DNA of 64,000 nucleotides from Paenibacillus albiflavus (GCF_004344915.1 NZ_SKFG01000004.1:1-64000); one strand, 5' to 3'; counted from the first letter of the stretch, positions 25,993-35,316 are shown. Notes: generated from the sequence alone by a model not told the origin. Numbers and translations: made by a program.

Positions 25993-27672
25993 ATGAAAGA
26001 CGTCCATTATTACTTCCGAGATATGTATCATCTGGGTGAGTACGTACAATGGGAAGGATCGAAACTGGTATGCGAGCTTAGTTCACGCTATGCGATGAAT
26101 CAAGAATTTGAGGGAATCATCGATTCGCCATCTATCGAGATTAAGAGCATGTATCGGGAGTTTGTTGAGCAGGATTACAATTTGGGCAATGTGAAGATGG
26201 AATTCGAATATAGCTCAGATTTAAAGAACGATGGATATATCCTAAAGATTGATCAGGATAAAATCGTGATTACAGCAAGAAATAAACGGGGCATTCAATA
26301 TGCTGTAGATGCTTTGGGATTGCTAATTGAACCAGTTGCAGGCGGAATTCGTCTTCCGAAAGCTACAATTCATGATGAACCTTCTTTTGCAATTCGTGGG
26401 ATTATTGAAGGATTCTATGGTGTTCCTTGGAGTTTTGAAGATCGAATGGATTCCATTCATTTTATGAGCAGACATCGGATGAACACTTATATGTATGCAC
26501 CGAAGGATGATAAATATCATCGCGAGCTATGGCGCGAACCTTATCCTGCTGAAGAATTTGATCGAATTAAACAGCTTAAAAAACATTGTGATCAACACAA
26601 CGTGGATTTCTATTATTGTATTAGTCCAGGCAATGATATGAAATTTACGTCTACAGCGGATTTTGAGTTAATTCAGCAAAAGTTAAAGGCCATGATGGAG
26701 ATTGGTGTACGGAATTTTGCTATTCTCATGGATGATATTGATTATGTGTTAAAAGAAGAAAACAAGAATTTTCTAGAGCGACCAGGTGCTGCGCATTCGT
26801 ATTTGGTCAATGAGATTAATCGTTATCTCAAGCAAGAATTGCATCAATACAATCTAGTCATGTGTCCTTCAGAATATTGGTCTTACTGGGATACGGAGTA
26901 TAAAAAAGATATTCGTGAAATGATGGATCCAGAAGTACTTGTATTTTGGACAGGATATTTCGTTTTTGCTCCAACGATTGACCAGAAGCATGCGAAAGAT
27001 AATCGAGCGTATTACGGACATGATTTTATTCTTTGGGATAATGTGCCTGTAAATGATGCCGATAAAGATCGAATTTTCATGAGTCCGGTACGTAATCGTT
27101 ATTCCCAGTTAAATCAACACGGTCATATTGGCTTTGTCAGCAATCCGATGAATCAATGGGAGTTATCCAAGATAAGTGTTGTGACATTATCGCATTATAT
27201 GTGGAATAGTGAACGATACCTTTCGGAATACTCTTGGCAATTGGCAATTGAGGAATTTGCACCTAACCATGTTGAATCGATGACGTTCTTCTGTCAGAAC
27301 AACGAGAATCGGCGATTGTGGTTTGGACAAGATGAACGTTTAGAGCAAGCGATTAAGGATCGCGATAAAGAGGTTATCGATTCGCATTACAAACAGTGGG
27401 GCTTAGTGCTAAGTGATTTAGCCACAATGAAAAATGAGAAATTCCATGCAGAAGCACAGCCATGGTTAAAACGAGTGGCAATGGATAGTCAGTTATGGAA
27501 TGCAATCTCTGAATGTGAATTGGAATCGACACCAGAAAAGCAGCGAGTCGTACAAGAATGGGTAGATAAATGTACAGCTTGTTCTGTGCGGATTGGCAGT
27601 GATGTGGCAATGAGAGTTGCTTCTAGCTGGGGCTATGCTAAGCAGCAGGAGATCAGTACAAAGCTCATATAA
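25993..27672 (+). CDS. GH84 beta-N-acetylglucosaminidase (cytoplasmic)
   Basis: A glycoside hydrolase of family GH84 (O-GlcNAcase/NagJ type) that uses substrate-assisted catalysis on terminal beta-GlcNAc. An N-terminal GH20b-like alpha/beta domain (about 1-128) is followed by the TIM barrel beginning with RGIIEGFYGVPWS. The catalytic aspartate pair is D247-D248 in ILMDDID. A helical C-terminal domain (about 420-559) follows. There is no signal peptide and no CBM or FIVAR module, unlike the secreted clostridial enzymes, so it should act on glycans already imported by the upstream ABC system. Confidence 0.9.
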   Translation: MKDVHYYFRDMYHLGEYVQWEGSKLVCELSSRYAMNQEFEGIIDSPSIEIKSMYREFVEQDYNLGNVKMEFEYSSDLKNDGYILKIDQDKIVITARNKRGIQYAVDALGLLIEPVAGGIRLPKATIHDEPSFAIRGIIEGFYGVPWSFEDRMDSIHFMSRHRMNTYMYAPKDDKYHRELWREPYPAEEFDRIKQLKKHCDQHNVDFYYCISPGNDMKFTSTADFELIQQKLKAMMEIGVRNFAILMDDIDYVLKEENKNFLERPGAAHSYLVNEINRYLKQELHQYNLVMCPSEYWSYWDTEYKKDIREMMDPEVLVFWTGYFVFAPTIDQKHAKDNRAYYGHDFILWDNVPVNDADKDRIFMSPVRNRYSQLNQHGHIGFVSNPMNQWELSKISVVTLSHYMWNSERYLSEYSWQLAIEEFAPNHVESMTFFCQNNENRRLWFGQDERLEQAIKDRDKEVIDSHYKQWGLVLSDLATMKNEKFHAEAQPWLKRVAMDSQLWNAISECELESTPEKQRVVQEWVDKCTACSVRIGSDVAMRVASSWGYAKQQEISTKLI

Positions 27673-27734
27673 TCATGACTCTATAAAGGCAGCTATCAAG
27701 CAAGTAACTACTATGGGATCGGAGAGAAAACGTA

Positions 27735-29273
27735 GTGAAACCATTCAAAAAAATACTGTTTATTCCACTAGATGAGCGTCCATGCAACTACTATTTTCCG
27801 GCTGCATTAGCAGAAGGAACGGACGTCGAAGTCATTTCCCCCCCACTCGAAATGATGGGACTCAAAAAGAAGCCAGGGAATACCGAGCAATTATGGGCCT
27901 GGGTGAAAGAGCATGCAAGAGAAGCTGATGGGGCTATATTGTCTTTAGATACACTGCTATATGGGGGAATCATTCCTTCTCGGTTGCATCAATTAAGCAT
28001 TGAAGACTGTGAGACACAGCTTCAACAATTAGTTCAATTAAAAGAAGCAAACCCTGCACTTCAGATTTATGCCTTCAGTTTAATTATGAGATGTCCGCGC
28101 TACTCTAGCAGCGATGAGGAGCCTGATTACTATGGTGATTATGGAACCGAAATTTTCCAGCAGGGTTACATTGGACATCGAATGGAACTTGGGATCGCTA
28201 CAGAGGAAGAGCGTTTGAAGAAGGAACAAATCGACGCGATTATCCCACAAGAATATCTTGAAGACTATTTATCAAGACGTGCTGTCAATATTGAAGTTAA
28301 TAAAAAGATCATTAAGTATGTGAAAGATAAAACAATTGATTTTATGATTGTGCCGCAGGATGATTCTGCTCCTTTCGGATTAACCGCTATCGACCAACAG
28401 AAAGTACGTGAATATGTACATGAATTAGGTGTTGAACTAAACGTTTACATGTATCCAGGTGCTGATGAAGTTGGTTGCACGCTCATGGCAAGAATGATTA
28501 ATGCATTTAAAGGGCGCAAACCCTTAATATATCCGCATTTTTCGAGTATACAGGGTCCATTTATTACACCTTTATACGAAGATCGAATGCTTTATGAAAG
28601 TTTAAAGTATCAAATCATTGCCGCAGGAGGATTGCTTAGTTCTTCGATGCAAGAGGCGGATGTCGTTCTACTTGTGAATACGCCTGGTGATACCATGATG
28701 GAGGCGAATTCGCAGCAGCAAGCTAATGTAGGATATAATGTATTCCGCAATCTTGTTGAGTTTGCTGAAATGGCGGATTATGTCATTCGTCATTTAAAGA
28801 AACCTTGCGTTGTAGCTGATATTGCCTTCGCGAATGGTGCGGATTTAAATTTGGTTCGTATACTTCGTGAGAAGCAGTTATTGTTCCAATTGGCTGGATA
28901 TGCAGGATGGAACACCAGTTCAAATACGCTTGGGACATGTATTGCACAAGGGATGATCTACGATATTTATGGAGAAACAGAGCAGCATCTGAACTTCTTA
29001 TCTCTTCGTTATACGGAGGATGCGGGTTATTGCTCTCGGGTTCGCAAATATATTGCTGAACATAAGCTGCCTGAAATTCAATTGAGTTATTTCCTTGTGG
29101 ACGGACAACGTGGACAAGTGTCACAAATGGTATGCGAACAATTAACGCAATTTATTGAGCAACATATCAACGATGATCAATATCGTGTCGTTATCGATGA
29201 TTGCTATATGCCATGGAGCAGAATGTTTGAAGTAGGATTGCGTACGCATCTTGTCAAATCAAAGACTCTATAG
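27735..29273 (+). CDS. DUF4127 family protein
   Basis: A 512-residue protein of the DUF4127 family, whose biochemical function is unknown to me. The family hallmarks are the N-terminal ILFIPLDERPCNYYFP and then LSLDTLLYGGIIPSR, MRCPRYSSSDEEPDYY and MIVPQDDSAPFG. There is no signal peptide or membrane segment, so it is cytoplasmic. It starts at GTG with GGAG upstream, and lies between the GH84 gene and nanE. The many conserved Asp, Glu and Arg residues suggest an enzyme acting on a sugar or sugar acid, but that is inference. Confidence 0.85.
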   Translation: MKPFKKILFIPLDERPCNYYFPAALAEGTDVEVISPPLEMMGLKKKPGNTEQLWAWVKEHAREADGAILSLDTLLYGGIIPSRLHQLSIEDCETQLQQLVQLKEANPALQIYAFSLIMRCPRYSSSDEEPDYYGDYGTEIFQQGYIGHRMELGIATEEERLKKEQIDAIIPQEYLEDYLSRRAVNIEVNKKIIKYVKDKTIDFMIVPQDDSAPFGLTAIDQQKVREYVHELGVELNVYMYPGADEVGCTLMARMINAFKGRKPLIYPHFSSIQGPFITPLYEDRMLYESLKYQIIAAGGLLSSSMQEADVVLLVNTPGDTMMEANSQQQANVGYNVFRNLVEFAEMADYVIRHLKKPCVVADIAFANGADLNLVRILREKQLLFQLAGYAGWNTSSNTLGTCIAQGMIYDIYGETEQHLNFLSLRYTEDAGYCSRVRKYIAEHKLPEIQLSYFLVDGQRGQVSQMVCEQLTQFIEQHINDDQYRVVIDDCYMPWSRMFEVGLRTHLVKSKTL

Positions 29274-29367
29274 CCAAATTGGGTTTATATGGTATATTTA
29301 ACTAGTGGTATAGAAGGAATATATTGTGTGTAATAGAAGATTATCGGTGGCATCGGGGGTGGGCTAA

Positions 29368-30057
29368 ATGAATGATTCAGTAATAAATAAAATAAACAAG
29401 GGATTAATTGTTTCTTGTCAAGCATTAGAGCATGAACCACTATTTGGTGCTGATATAATGGCGAAGATGGCCACAGCTGCAGAGATGGGTGGGGCCGTCT
29501 GTATTCGGGCAAACTCGGTAATAGATATTGCAGCGATTAAGAAAGTGACAAGTTTGCCGATTATCGGTTTAATTAAACGAGATTATGAAGATAGTGAGAT
29601 TTTCATAACACCTACGCTGCGCGAAGTGAAAGAACTAATGGATGTCGGAGTCGATATAATCGCATTAGACTGTACGCGAAGAAAGCGGCCAAATAATGAA
29701 ACATTAGAAGAAATTGTAGAATATATGAAACAGCATGGACAAAAAATAATGGCGGATATTTCGACATTGGAAGAAGCAATTTATGCAGAGTCTATCGGCA
29801 TAGATTGTGTGTCGACAACGCTATCTGGCTATACGCCATATTCACCTCAACAGTCGGGACCAGATTTTCAATTATTGAAGGATACTGTGGCTAAATTGAA
29901 TATACCTGTAATTGCTGAGGGCAAAATTTTTATGCCATCGGAAGCCATACAAATGCTTAATTTAGGAGCATATGCAGTGGTTGTCGGTTCAGCTATTACA
30001 AGACCGCAGCTCATAACTGAGAGGTATGTTAACGATATTAGAAAGGCGTTGGGTTAG
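29368..30057 (+). CDS. nanE: N-acylglucosamine-6-phosphate 2-epimerase
   Basis: A TIM-barrel epimerase that interconverts ManNAc-6-phosphate and GlcNAc-6-phosphate. It has 229 residues with the family motifs GLIVSCQALEHEPL, GAVCIRANSV, IGLIKRDY (catalytic lysine), ALDCTRRKRP and VIAEGKI. GGGGGTGGG lies just ahead of the ATG. It abuts the RpiR gene without a gap. No nanA (sialic acid lyase) is present, so the ManNAc it handles probably does not come from sialic acid. Confidence 0.93.
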   Translation: MNDSVINKINKGLIVSCQALEHEPLFGADIMAKMATAAEMGGAVCIRANSVIDIAAIKKVTSLPIIGLIKRDYEDSEIFITPTLREVKELMDVGVDIIALDCTRRKRPNNETLEEIVEYMKQHGQKIMADISTLEEAIYAESIGIDCVSTTLSGYTPYSPQQSGPDFQLLKDTVAKLNIPVIAEGKIFMPSEAIQMLNLGAYAVVVGSAITRPQLITERYVNDIRKALG

Positions 30058-30888
30058 ATGGATTTAAGAGCTCAGATTAATAGTTTATATCCTTCATTAA
30101 CGAAATCCGAGCAGAAGGTTGCACGACAGGTGCTAGATCATACGGATGAAGTTATCTATTATTCAGTTACAGAGCTTGCTGAATATTCTCAGGTTGGAGA
30201 AACGACGGTCATCCGCTTTTGCCGTAAGATTGGTTTTAAAGGATATCAAGAATTTAAACTGGCTCTTGCACAAAATCAAACCTATAAGAAGCTCGAAACG
30301 AATATACAAGAAGGAAATCCAGCGGATTTTACCCAAGATATTTTTAATGGCGTCATTCAAGTATTACAAGTCAGTTTGAGTCTATTAAACAAGCAGAAAC
30401 TGCAAGAAGCTATAGATTTAATTGATAATGCACGTCATGTTCAATTCTTTGGTGTAGGCTCCTCTGGGATTACGGCACTTGACGCCAAAAATCGTTTTTT
30501 GAGAATAGGTCGTCGCTCGGAGGCGACTGCGGATAGTCACATACAGGCGATGTCTGCGGTATTGCTCGAGGAAGGGGATGTCGCAATCGGGTTCTCCGTT
30601 TCAGGCAGTACACTGGATACCAATGATATTCTAGCAAAAGCGAAGAAGAATGGTGCAAAGGTAATTGCCATAACTAACTATGCGAAATCACCGATTACAA
30701 GTATTGCTGATATCGTATTATTGACTGCAGGGAAGGAATCGCCGCTTGAAGGTGGTTCGATTACTGCGAAAATATCCCAATTGTTTGTGCTCGATTTAAT
30801 ATGTGAAGGATTATCGCTCAAAGATTCTAATCAATCGAAGATAATGAAAGAGCGGACTGCTCGTGCGGTTATAGACCGTAGCTATTAA
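30058..30888 (+). CDS. RpiR/MurR-family transcription regulator
   Basis: A 276-residue regulator with an N-terminal RpiR-type HTH (about 1-76, with YSVTELAEYSQVGETTVIRFCRKIGFKGY in pieces) and a C-terminal SIS sugar-phosphate-binding domain (about 120-250, with FGVGSSGITALD and GFSVSGSTLDT). It probably senses an amino-sugar phosphate such as ManNAc-6-P or GlcNAc-6-P and controls this operon. The ATG follows the nanE stop directly. Confidence 0.92.
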   Translation: MDLRAQINSLYPSLTKSEQKVARQVLDHTDEVIYYSVTELAEYSQVGETTVIRFCRKIGFKGYQEFKLALAQNQTYKKLETNIQEGNPADFTQDIFNGVIQVLQVSLSLLNKQKLQEAIDLIDNARHVQFFGVGSSGITALDAKNRFLRIGRRSEATADSHIQAMSAVLLEEGDVAIGFSVSGSTLDTNDILAKAKKNGAKVIAITNYAKSPITSIADIVLLTAGKESPLEGGSITAKISQLFVLDLICEGLSLKDSNQSKIMKERTARAVIDRSY

Positions 30889-30919
30889 TTAGAAACAGTT
30901 GGAAGGGTGTGTGAATTTC

Positions 30920-31822
30920 TTGAAAGTGATAGGAATTGACATCGGCGGCACCTCCATTAAAGCGATCGTCGCGAATCAGGATGGTATAGTACTTGATCAA
31001 ACTCGCGTAGCAACGGATGCTTCACAGGGCAAAACGCATATTGTGAACAAGGTCGATGAAGCTATACATTTCTTGCTGGCGGACCACCCAGATGTGCAAG
31101 CGATTGGTATTGGTACGGCAGGGAGAGTAAATGCGGATACAGGGCAGATCGTTTATGCAACCGATAATTTACCAGGATGGATGGGTTTTCATATTAAAGA
31201 ATGGTTCGAAAAAGCTTTTCAGCTACCTGTTGCTGTTGATAACGATGCGAACACCGCATTGCTAGGAGAGCAATGGCAGGGTGCAGGGCAGGGAGTAAGC
31301 AATATCGTTATGCTTACTCTTGGAACTGGTGTAGGCGGAGCAAACATGATTAAGGACGAGCTTGTACGAGGTGCGCATTGGAATGGTGGGGAATGGGGAC
31401 ATGTTGTGCTTATTCCAGATGGTCACCCATGCAATTGTGGACTTCAGGGATGTATCGAGCAGTATTTATCTGGGAGTGCGTTAGTACGTCTGGCATCAGA
31501 AGAATCAGGACAAACCTATTCCACAGGACAAGAGGTTCTAAAAGATTATAAACTAAGAGTTCCAGCGATCATGAAGGTAATGGCTAAATTTATTCATCAT
31601 TTGTCGTTAGTGCTTCATAACCTGCATATTGGTATAAATCCGCAAACCATTGTAATTGGCGGTGGCTTAATCGATGCGAAGCAGCTTTGGTGGGATGAAC
31701 TGCTAATAAAGTTACATCAAATGAGCCCGCAAATTGATGTGCGTCCTGCTTTGCTTGGCAATCATGCAGGAGCCATTGGCTCAGCTAAGTTAGCACTCCA
31801 AATGATGGAGCGCAGGTCATAG
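30920..31822 (+). CDS. ROK-family sugar kinase (probable N-acetylmannosamine/GlcNAc kinase)
   Basis: ATP-dependent hexosamine kinase of the ROK family. It has the N-terminal phosphate motif IDIGGTSIKA, DNDANTAL with the catalytic aspartate, LGTGVGGA, and the ROK zinc motif around CNCGLQGCIEQ. Its position after nanE suggests ManNAc or GlcNAc as substrate. The start is uncertain: the frame opens at TTG 30899, GTG 30911 is very close to the GGAAGGG site, and TTG 30920 gives the usual MKVIGIDIGG beginning. Confidence 0.88.
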   Translation: MKVIGIDIGGTSIKAIVANQDGIVLDQTRVATDASQGKTHIVNKVDEAIHFLLADHPDVQAIGIGTAGRVNADTGQIVYATDNLPGWMGFHIKEWFEKAFQLPVAVDNDANTALLGEQWQGAGQGVSNIVMLTLGTGVGGANMIKDELVRGAHWNGGEWGHVVLIPDGHPCNCGLQGCIEQYLSGSALVRLASEESGQTYSTGQEVLKDYKLRVPAIMKVMAKFIHHLSLVLHNLHIGINPQTIVIGGGLIDAKQLWWDELLIKLHQMSPQIDVRPALLGNHAGAIGSAKLALQMMERRS

Positions 31823-31868
31823 ACCAAAGCTAGGACAACCAATCGAACTTCATTATAAAGGGGACTAC

Positions 31869-33449
31869 ATGATGAGTAGTAAACAAACAGCTGATGTTAT
31901 CGTTCTCGGTGGCGGACTAGGCGGATGTATGGCTGCTTTAGCAGTAGCGAAGACGGGATACAATGTGGTGATGACCGAAGAAACGGATTGGCTTGGCGGT
32001 CAATTGACAACGCAAGCTGTTCCTCCTGACGAGCATCGTTGGATTGAAAGCTTTGGCTGCACAGCTACGTATCGTGAATTTCGAGATCGCGTTCGCGCCT
32101 ATTATCAAACGAATTATCCAATGAAGGAACAGGCAGCAAAGGATCCGATCCTCAATCCAGGAAATGGATGGGTAAGTCGTCTATGCCATGAGCCTAAGGT
32201 CGCTTTACGCGTAATTGAAGATATGCTTGCCCCTTATCTGAATAGCGGGCGCATTACGGTTATGTATAACGTACGTGCTATCGGTGCAGAAACAGAGGGA
32301 GATTACGTTAAGTCTGTTACGGTCCAAGACTGTGCGTCCAGCGAGACCCATACGTTGACTGGTACTTATTATATTGATGCAACCGAATGTGGTGACATAT
32401 TACCACTTGCAGGTGTGGAGCATGTCATGGGAGCGGAATCTAAAGATGAGACGGGAGAACCGCATGCTTTAGATGTGGCAGACCCTTATGATATGCAAGG
32501 CTTTACGCATGTTTTTGCACTAGATTATGTTCCTGATGGGGATTTTACGATTCCAAAACCTGAGCAGTACGACTTCTGGCGTCAGCATGTACCGAATAAT
32601 ACAAAGCTTCCTTTATTCAGTTGGTTTTCCAACGACGCGGATAATATGGATAAACTCAAGGAATTTTGCCTATTTCCAGACGAACGCGGGTTGATGTCGT
32701 TATGGACTTATCGTCGCATTATTGATCCTGCTTTATTTGAAGACGGATTGTATGCAAGCGATATTTCACTTATCAATTGGGCTCAGAACGATTATAATCG
32801 TGGGATTATTTACGGTGTATCTGAAGAAGAGCGTCAAAAACACCTAGAGGGAGCTCGTCAGCTCAGCTTATCTCTTGTATATTGGCTACAGACCGAGACT
32901 CCTCGTCCTGACGGGGGCAAAGGTTATCCAGGTTTGCGATTACGTAAAGATGTAATGGGCACGGAGGATGGCTTAGCAAAGTCTCCGTATATTCGTGAGT
33001 CCAGACGGATTAAAGCGGTATATACCATTGCAGAAAAAGACGTAAGTAAAGAGATTCGAGCGGAGGCGGGCATCTGCCGTTATGAAGATAGTGTTGGGGT
33101 AGGCAGCTATCACCTAGATTTGCATGCAACAACTGTATCTGAACGAAGCTTCTATATTCCAAATTATCCATATGAAATTCCTTTGGGCTCACTTCTGCCA
33201 ATTCGAGTGAAGAATCTTATTCCAGGGTGTAAAAATATCGGTACAACGCAAATCACGAATGGCTGCTATCGCTTGCATCCAACAGAGTGGAATATCGGTG
33301 AATCTGCAGGTTATTTGGCTGCTTATGCTATTAAAAACGGGATTACACCGCATGATGTTCGCGCACAGGAAGGACATTTAAAGTCATTCCAGAAGCTGAT
33401 CGAGCAGCAAGGTGTTGAGATTCATTGGCCAGATGACATGGAAATGTAA
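31869..33449 (+). CDS. FAD-dependent oxidoreductase (PF12831 type)
   Basis: A 526-residue flavoprotein with an N-terminal Rossmann dinucleotide motif (VIVLGGGLGGCMAALA) and the GGQLT segment of the FAD_oxidored family. A second conserved patch reads YYIDATECGDILPLAG, and the C-terminal part has the FAD-closing GCKNIGTTQITNG and ESAGYLAA segments. No signal peptide is present. It is the last gene of the amino-sugar operon and is followed by a terminator. The substrate is unknown; context suggests oxidation of an amino sugar or its glycoside. Confidence 0.82.
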   Translation: MMSSKQTADVIVLGGGLGGCMAALAVAKTGYNVVMTEETDWLGGQLTTQAVPPDEHRWIESFGCTATYREFRDRVRAYYQTNYPMKEQAAKDPILNPGNGWVSRLCHEPKVALRVIEDMLAPYLNSGRITVMYNVRAIGAETEGDYVKSVTVQDCASSETHTLTGTYYIDATECGDILPLAGVEHVMGAESKDETGEPHALDVADPYDMQGFTHVFALDYVPDGDFTIPKPEQYDFWRQHVPNNTKLPLFSWFSNDADNMDKLKEFCLFPDERGLMSLWTYRRIIDPALFEDGLYASDISLINWAQNDYNRGIIYGVSEEERQKHLEGARQLSLSLVYWLQTETPRPDGGKGYPGLRLRKDVMGTEDGLAKSPYIRESRRIKAVYTIAEKDVSKEIRAEAGICRYEDSVGVGSYHLDLHATTVSERSFYIPNYPYEIPLGSLLPIRVKNLIPGCKNIGTTQITNGCYRLHPTEWNIGESAGYLAAYAIKNGITPHDVRAQEGHLKSFQKLIEQQGVEIHWPDDMEM

Positions 33450-33498
33450 ATCCAATGACAATGCTTGGTGCTAGATTCCAATATTAATGATTCCCATA

Positions 33499-33534
33499 AA
33501 CACGCATCTCCTGTTACGGAGGTGCGTGTTTTAC
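33499..33534 (+). terminator. Terminator of the amino-sugar operon
   Basis: AAACACGCATCTCC and GGAGGTGCGTGTTT form a strong stem around TGTTAC, followed by TTAC and TTT. Confidence 0.85.
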
Positions 33535-33545
33535 TTTACTTTGAC

Positions 33546-33590
33546 CTATTTTATAACCATCAATATCATGATACGATTCTGATGGGCATA
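33546..33590 (+). pseudogene. Remnant of a GNAT acetyltransferase 3' end
   Basis: Bases 33549-33589 match 22390-22430, inside the GNAT gene, at 37 of 41 positions, including a 23-base identical run. The translation LFYNHQYHDTILMG mirrors the GNAT segment LFYNHEYHDTILMS. Nothing upstream of the match is recognisable; it begins just after the terminator. It looks like the surviving tail of a lost paralogue. Confidence 0.55.
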
Positions 33591-33625
33591 ATAAATTTAG
33601 ATACGAGTAGGATAGGGGAGTTAAA

Positions 33626-34585
33626 GTGACTTTTCAAAGTTTTATGCAACTAGTAGAAATTAGAACCAAAGTGGCAAGTGTGATCCCTTTTGCTATGGGG
33701 ACGATTTATGCAATTTATCGATTTCAAGTCTTTCAGCCTTGGCACTTCTTATTGATGCTTATTTCGCTGCTCAGCTTTGATATGGCGACGACGGCGATCA
33801 ATAATTATATGGATTATCGCAAAGCAGTAAAAACACAGGGATATGGGTATGAAGTACATAATGCAATCGTTCAATTTAATCTTAAGGAGCGTACCGTCTT
33901 AACATGGATTGGTACGCTGATTGGCATTGCTGTTGTAGCAGGCTTCATTCTATTCCTTCAGACAAGCCTGATCACTCTATTGTTAGGTGGATTGTCGTTT
34001 ATGATCGGGATCTTGTATTCCTTTGGGCCGATTCCGATTTCCAGAATGCCGCTTGGTGAATTGTTCTCGGGGCTGTTTATGGGCTTCGTCATTATGTTTA
34101 TCGCGGTGTATGTTGAGGTGCCGAATGAACAGCTAGTCGCTCTATTGTGGGATGGCGGCTATAGGATCATGCTCGATATGAACATACTGGAGATATTGCT
34201 TGTGCTGTTTATTTCGATTCCTGCGATCTTGGGGATTGCGAATATTATGCTGGCCAACAACACCTGCGATATAGAAGATGATATCGAGAACAAGCGATAC
34301 ACTCTCCCTGTCTATATTGGCAAGAATGCTTCGTTGAAGCTGTTTCGGTACATTTACTACTTGTCGTATATCGATGTTATATTTCTCTTACTGATTGGCA
34401 TTCATCCGCTGCTTATGCTCCTGATTGCCCTAACGCTGTTTCCTGTACAACGGAATCTGAATAGATTCATAAGCAATCCAAGTAAGCAGCATACTTTCCA
34501 TTATGCGGTCAAAAATTTCATTCTCATGAACTGTTCACGGATACTTGTCATCGGCTTAGCGGCAGCATTCAATCTGTTTGCTTAA
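33626..34585 (+). CDS. menA: MenA-like UbiA prenyltransferase
   Basis: A membrane prenyltransferase of the UbiA family with about eight to nine helices. The first diphosphate-binding motif is NNYMDYRKA, and the second is NNTCDIEDDIENKRYTLPV. The MenA family attaches a polyprenyl chain to 1,4-dihydroxy-2-naphthoate in menaquinone synthesis, and 319 residues is the usual size. It starts at GTG with AGGGGAG six bases upstream. The precise substrate is inferred. Menaquinone would feed both quinol oxidases encoded in this window. Confidence 0.85.
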   Translation: MTFQSFMQLVEIRTKVASVIPFAMGTIYAIYRFQVFQPWHFLLMLISLLSFDMATTAINNYMDYRKAVKTQGYGYEVHNAIVQFNLKERTVLTWIGTLIGIAVVAGFILFLQTSLITLLLGGLSFMIGILYSFGPIPISRMPLGELFSGLFMGFVIMFIAVYVEVPNEQLVALLWDGGYRIMLDMNILEILLVLFISIPAILGIANIMLANNTCDIEDDIENKRYTLPVYIGKNASLKLFRYIYYLSYIDVIFLLLIGIHPLLMLLIALTLFPVQRNLNRFISNPSKQHTFHYAVKNFILMNCSRILVIGLAAAFNLFA

Positions 34586-34746
34586 AATTTCACATAAATG
34601 ATCAAGACACTAGGGCAACTGAAATTCGTCAGGTTTCGGTAAGCATGCTGTCACTCTAAGATGATATAGGCCATAAACTATATCAGTGCTAGTTGTACTT
34701 TAAGCGGCGCTAAATATCAATCTCGATATAGCCGAGGAGGATCTAT

Positions 34747-35235
34747 GTGAAGGAACTTGAAGATTTCATGAGAGCTCTTAATGGGATTGAAAATCCCACT
34801 ATCCAAGAATTAAAAAGTGCAATAGAAACCATTGACTTTACGGATGATTTTATTTCAACTCACCTAACGGAACCAAACGAATTACCTTACGGTAGAAATA
34901 TCATTTGGGTCACCGATCATATTCAAGCAGCAATTATTCATTTACCTGCTTATACGGAAACTTTTATTCATGATCACGGCGATTCTGTTGGCTGTGCTTT
35001 AGTATTGGAAGGCAATTTAATGAATACGATATATCGCTTAGACGATCAACATCTCCCAAGAGAAGTCTCCAGGTGTCTTGTAAATAGGAATGATTTCTTC
35101 TACGCAACTAAGTACCAGGTACACAAAATGTCAAACCTGAATTTAGAAAGAGCAATAAGTTTTCACGTCTATTCCCCAAGTATTCATGGAGCTAGGACGT
35201 ATAAGCCGGCTAGTAAAGCTGTCTTGACCACATAG
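34747..35235 (+). CDS. Cysteine dioxygenase
   Basis: A cupin-fold non-heme iron enzyme that oxidises L-cysteine to cysteine sulfinate. The three iron ligands are visible as H75 and H77 (IHDHGDS) and H126 (QVHKMSN). The HDHGDSVGCALVLEGNL stretch is like that of Bacillus cysteine dioxygenases. It has 162 residues and starts at GTG, with GAGGAGG six bases upstream; the overlapping ATG at 34745 would hit a stop at once. It is monocistronic. Confidence 0.9.
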   Translation: MKELEDFMRALNGIENPTIQELKSAIETIDFTDDFISTHLTEPNELPYGRNIIWVTDHIQAAIIHLPAYTETFIHDHGDSVGCALVLEGNLMNTIYRLDDQHLPREVSRCLVNRNDFFYATKYQVHKMSNLNLERAISFHVYSPSIHGARTYKPASKAVLTT

Positions 35236-35262
35236 CCTTAAGCTCGGTGGATACTTATAAAA

Positions 35263-35316
35263 ATGCTCCCCTCACGGTAACAGTTTTTTTTACCTTATCT
35301 GCCGTATGGGGAGCAT
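35263..35316. terminator. Bidirectional terminator between cysteine dioxygenase and the SleB-like gene
   Basis: ATGCTCCCC and GGGGAGCAT form an outer perfect stem, and ACGGTAA/TTACC-type pairing continues inside. The genes converge on it. Confidence 0.7.
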
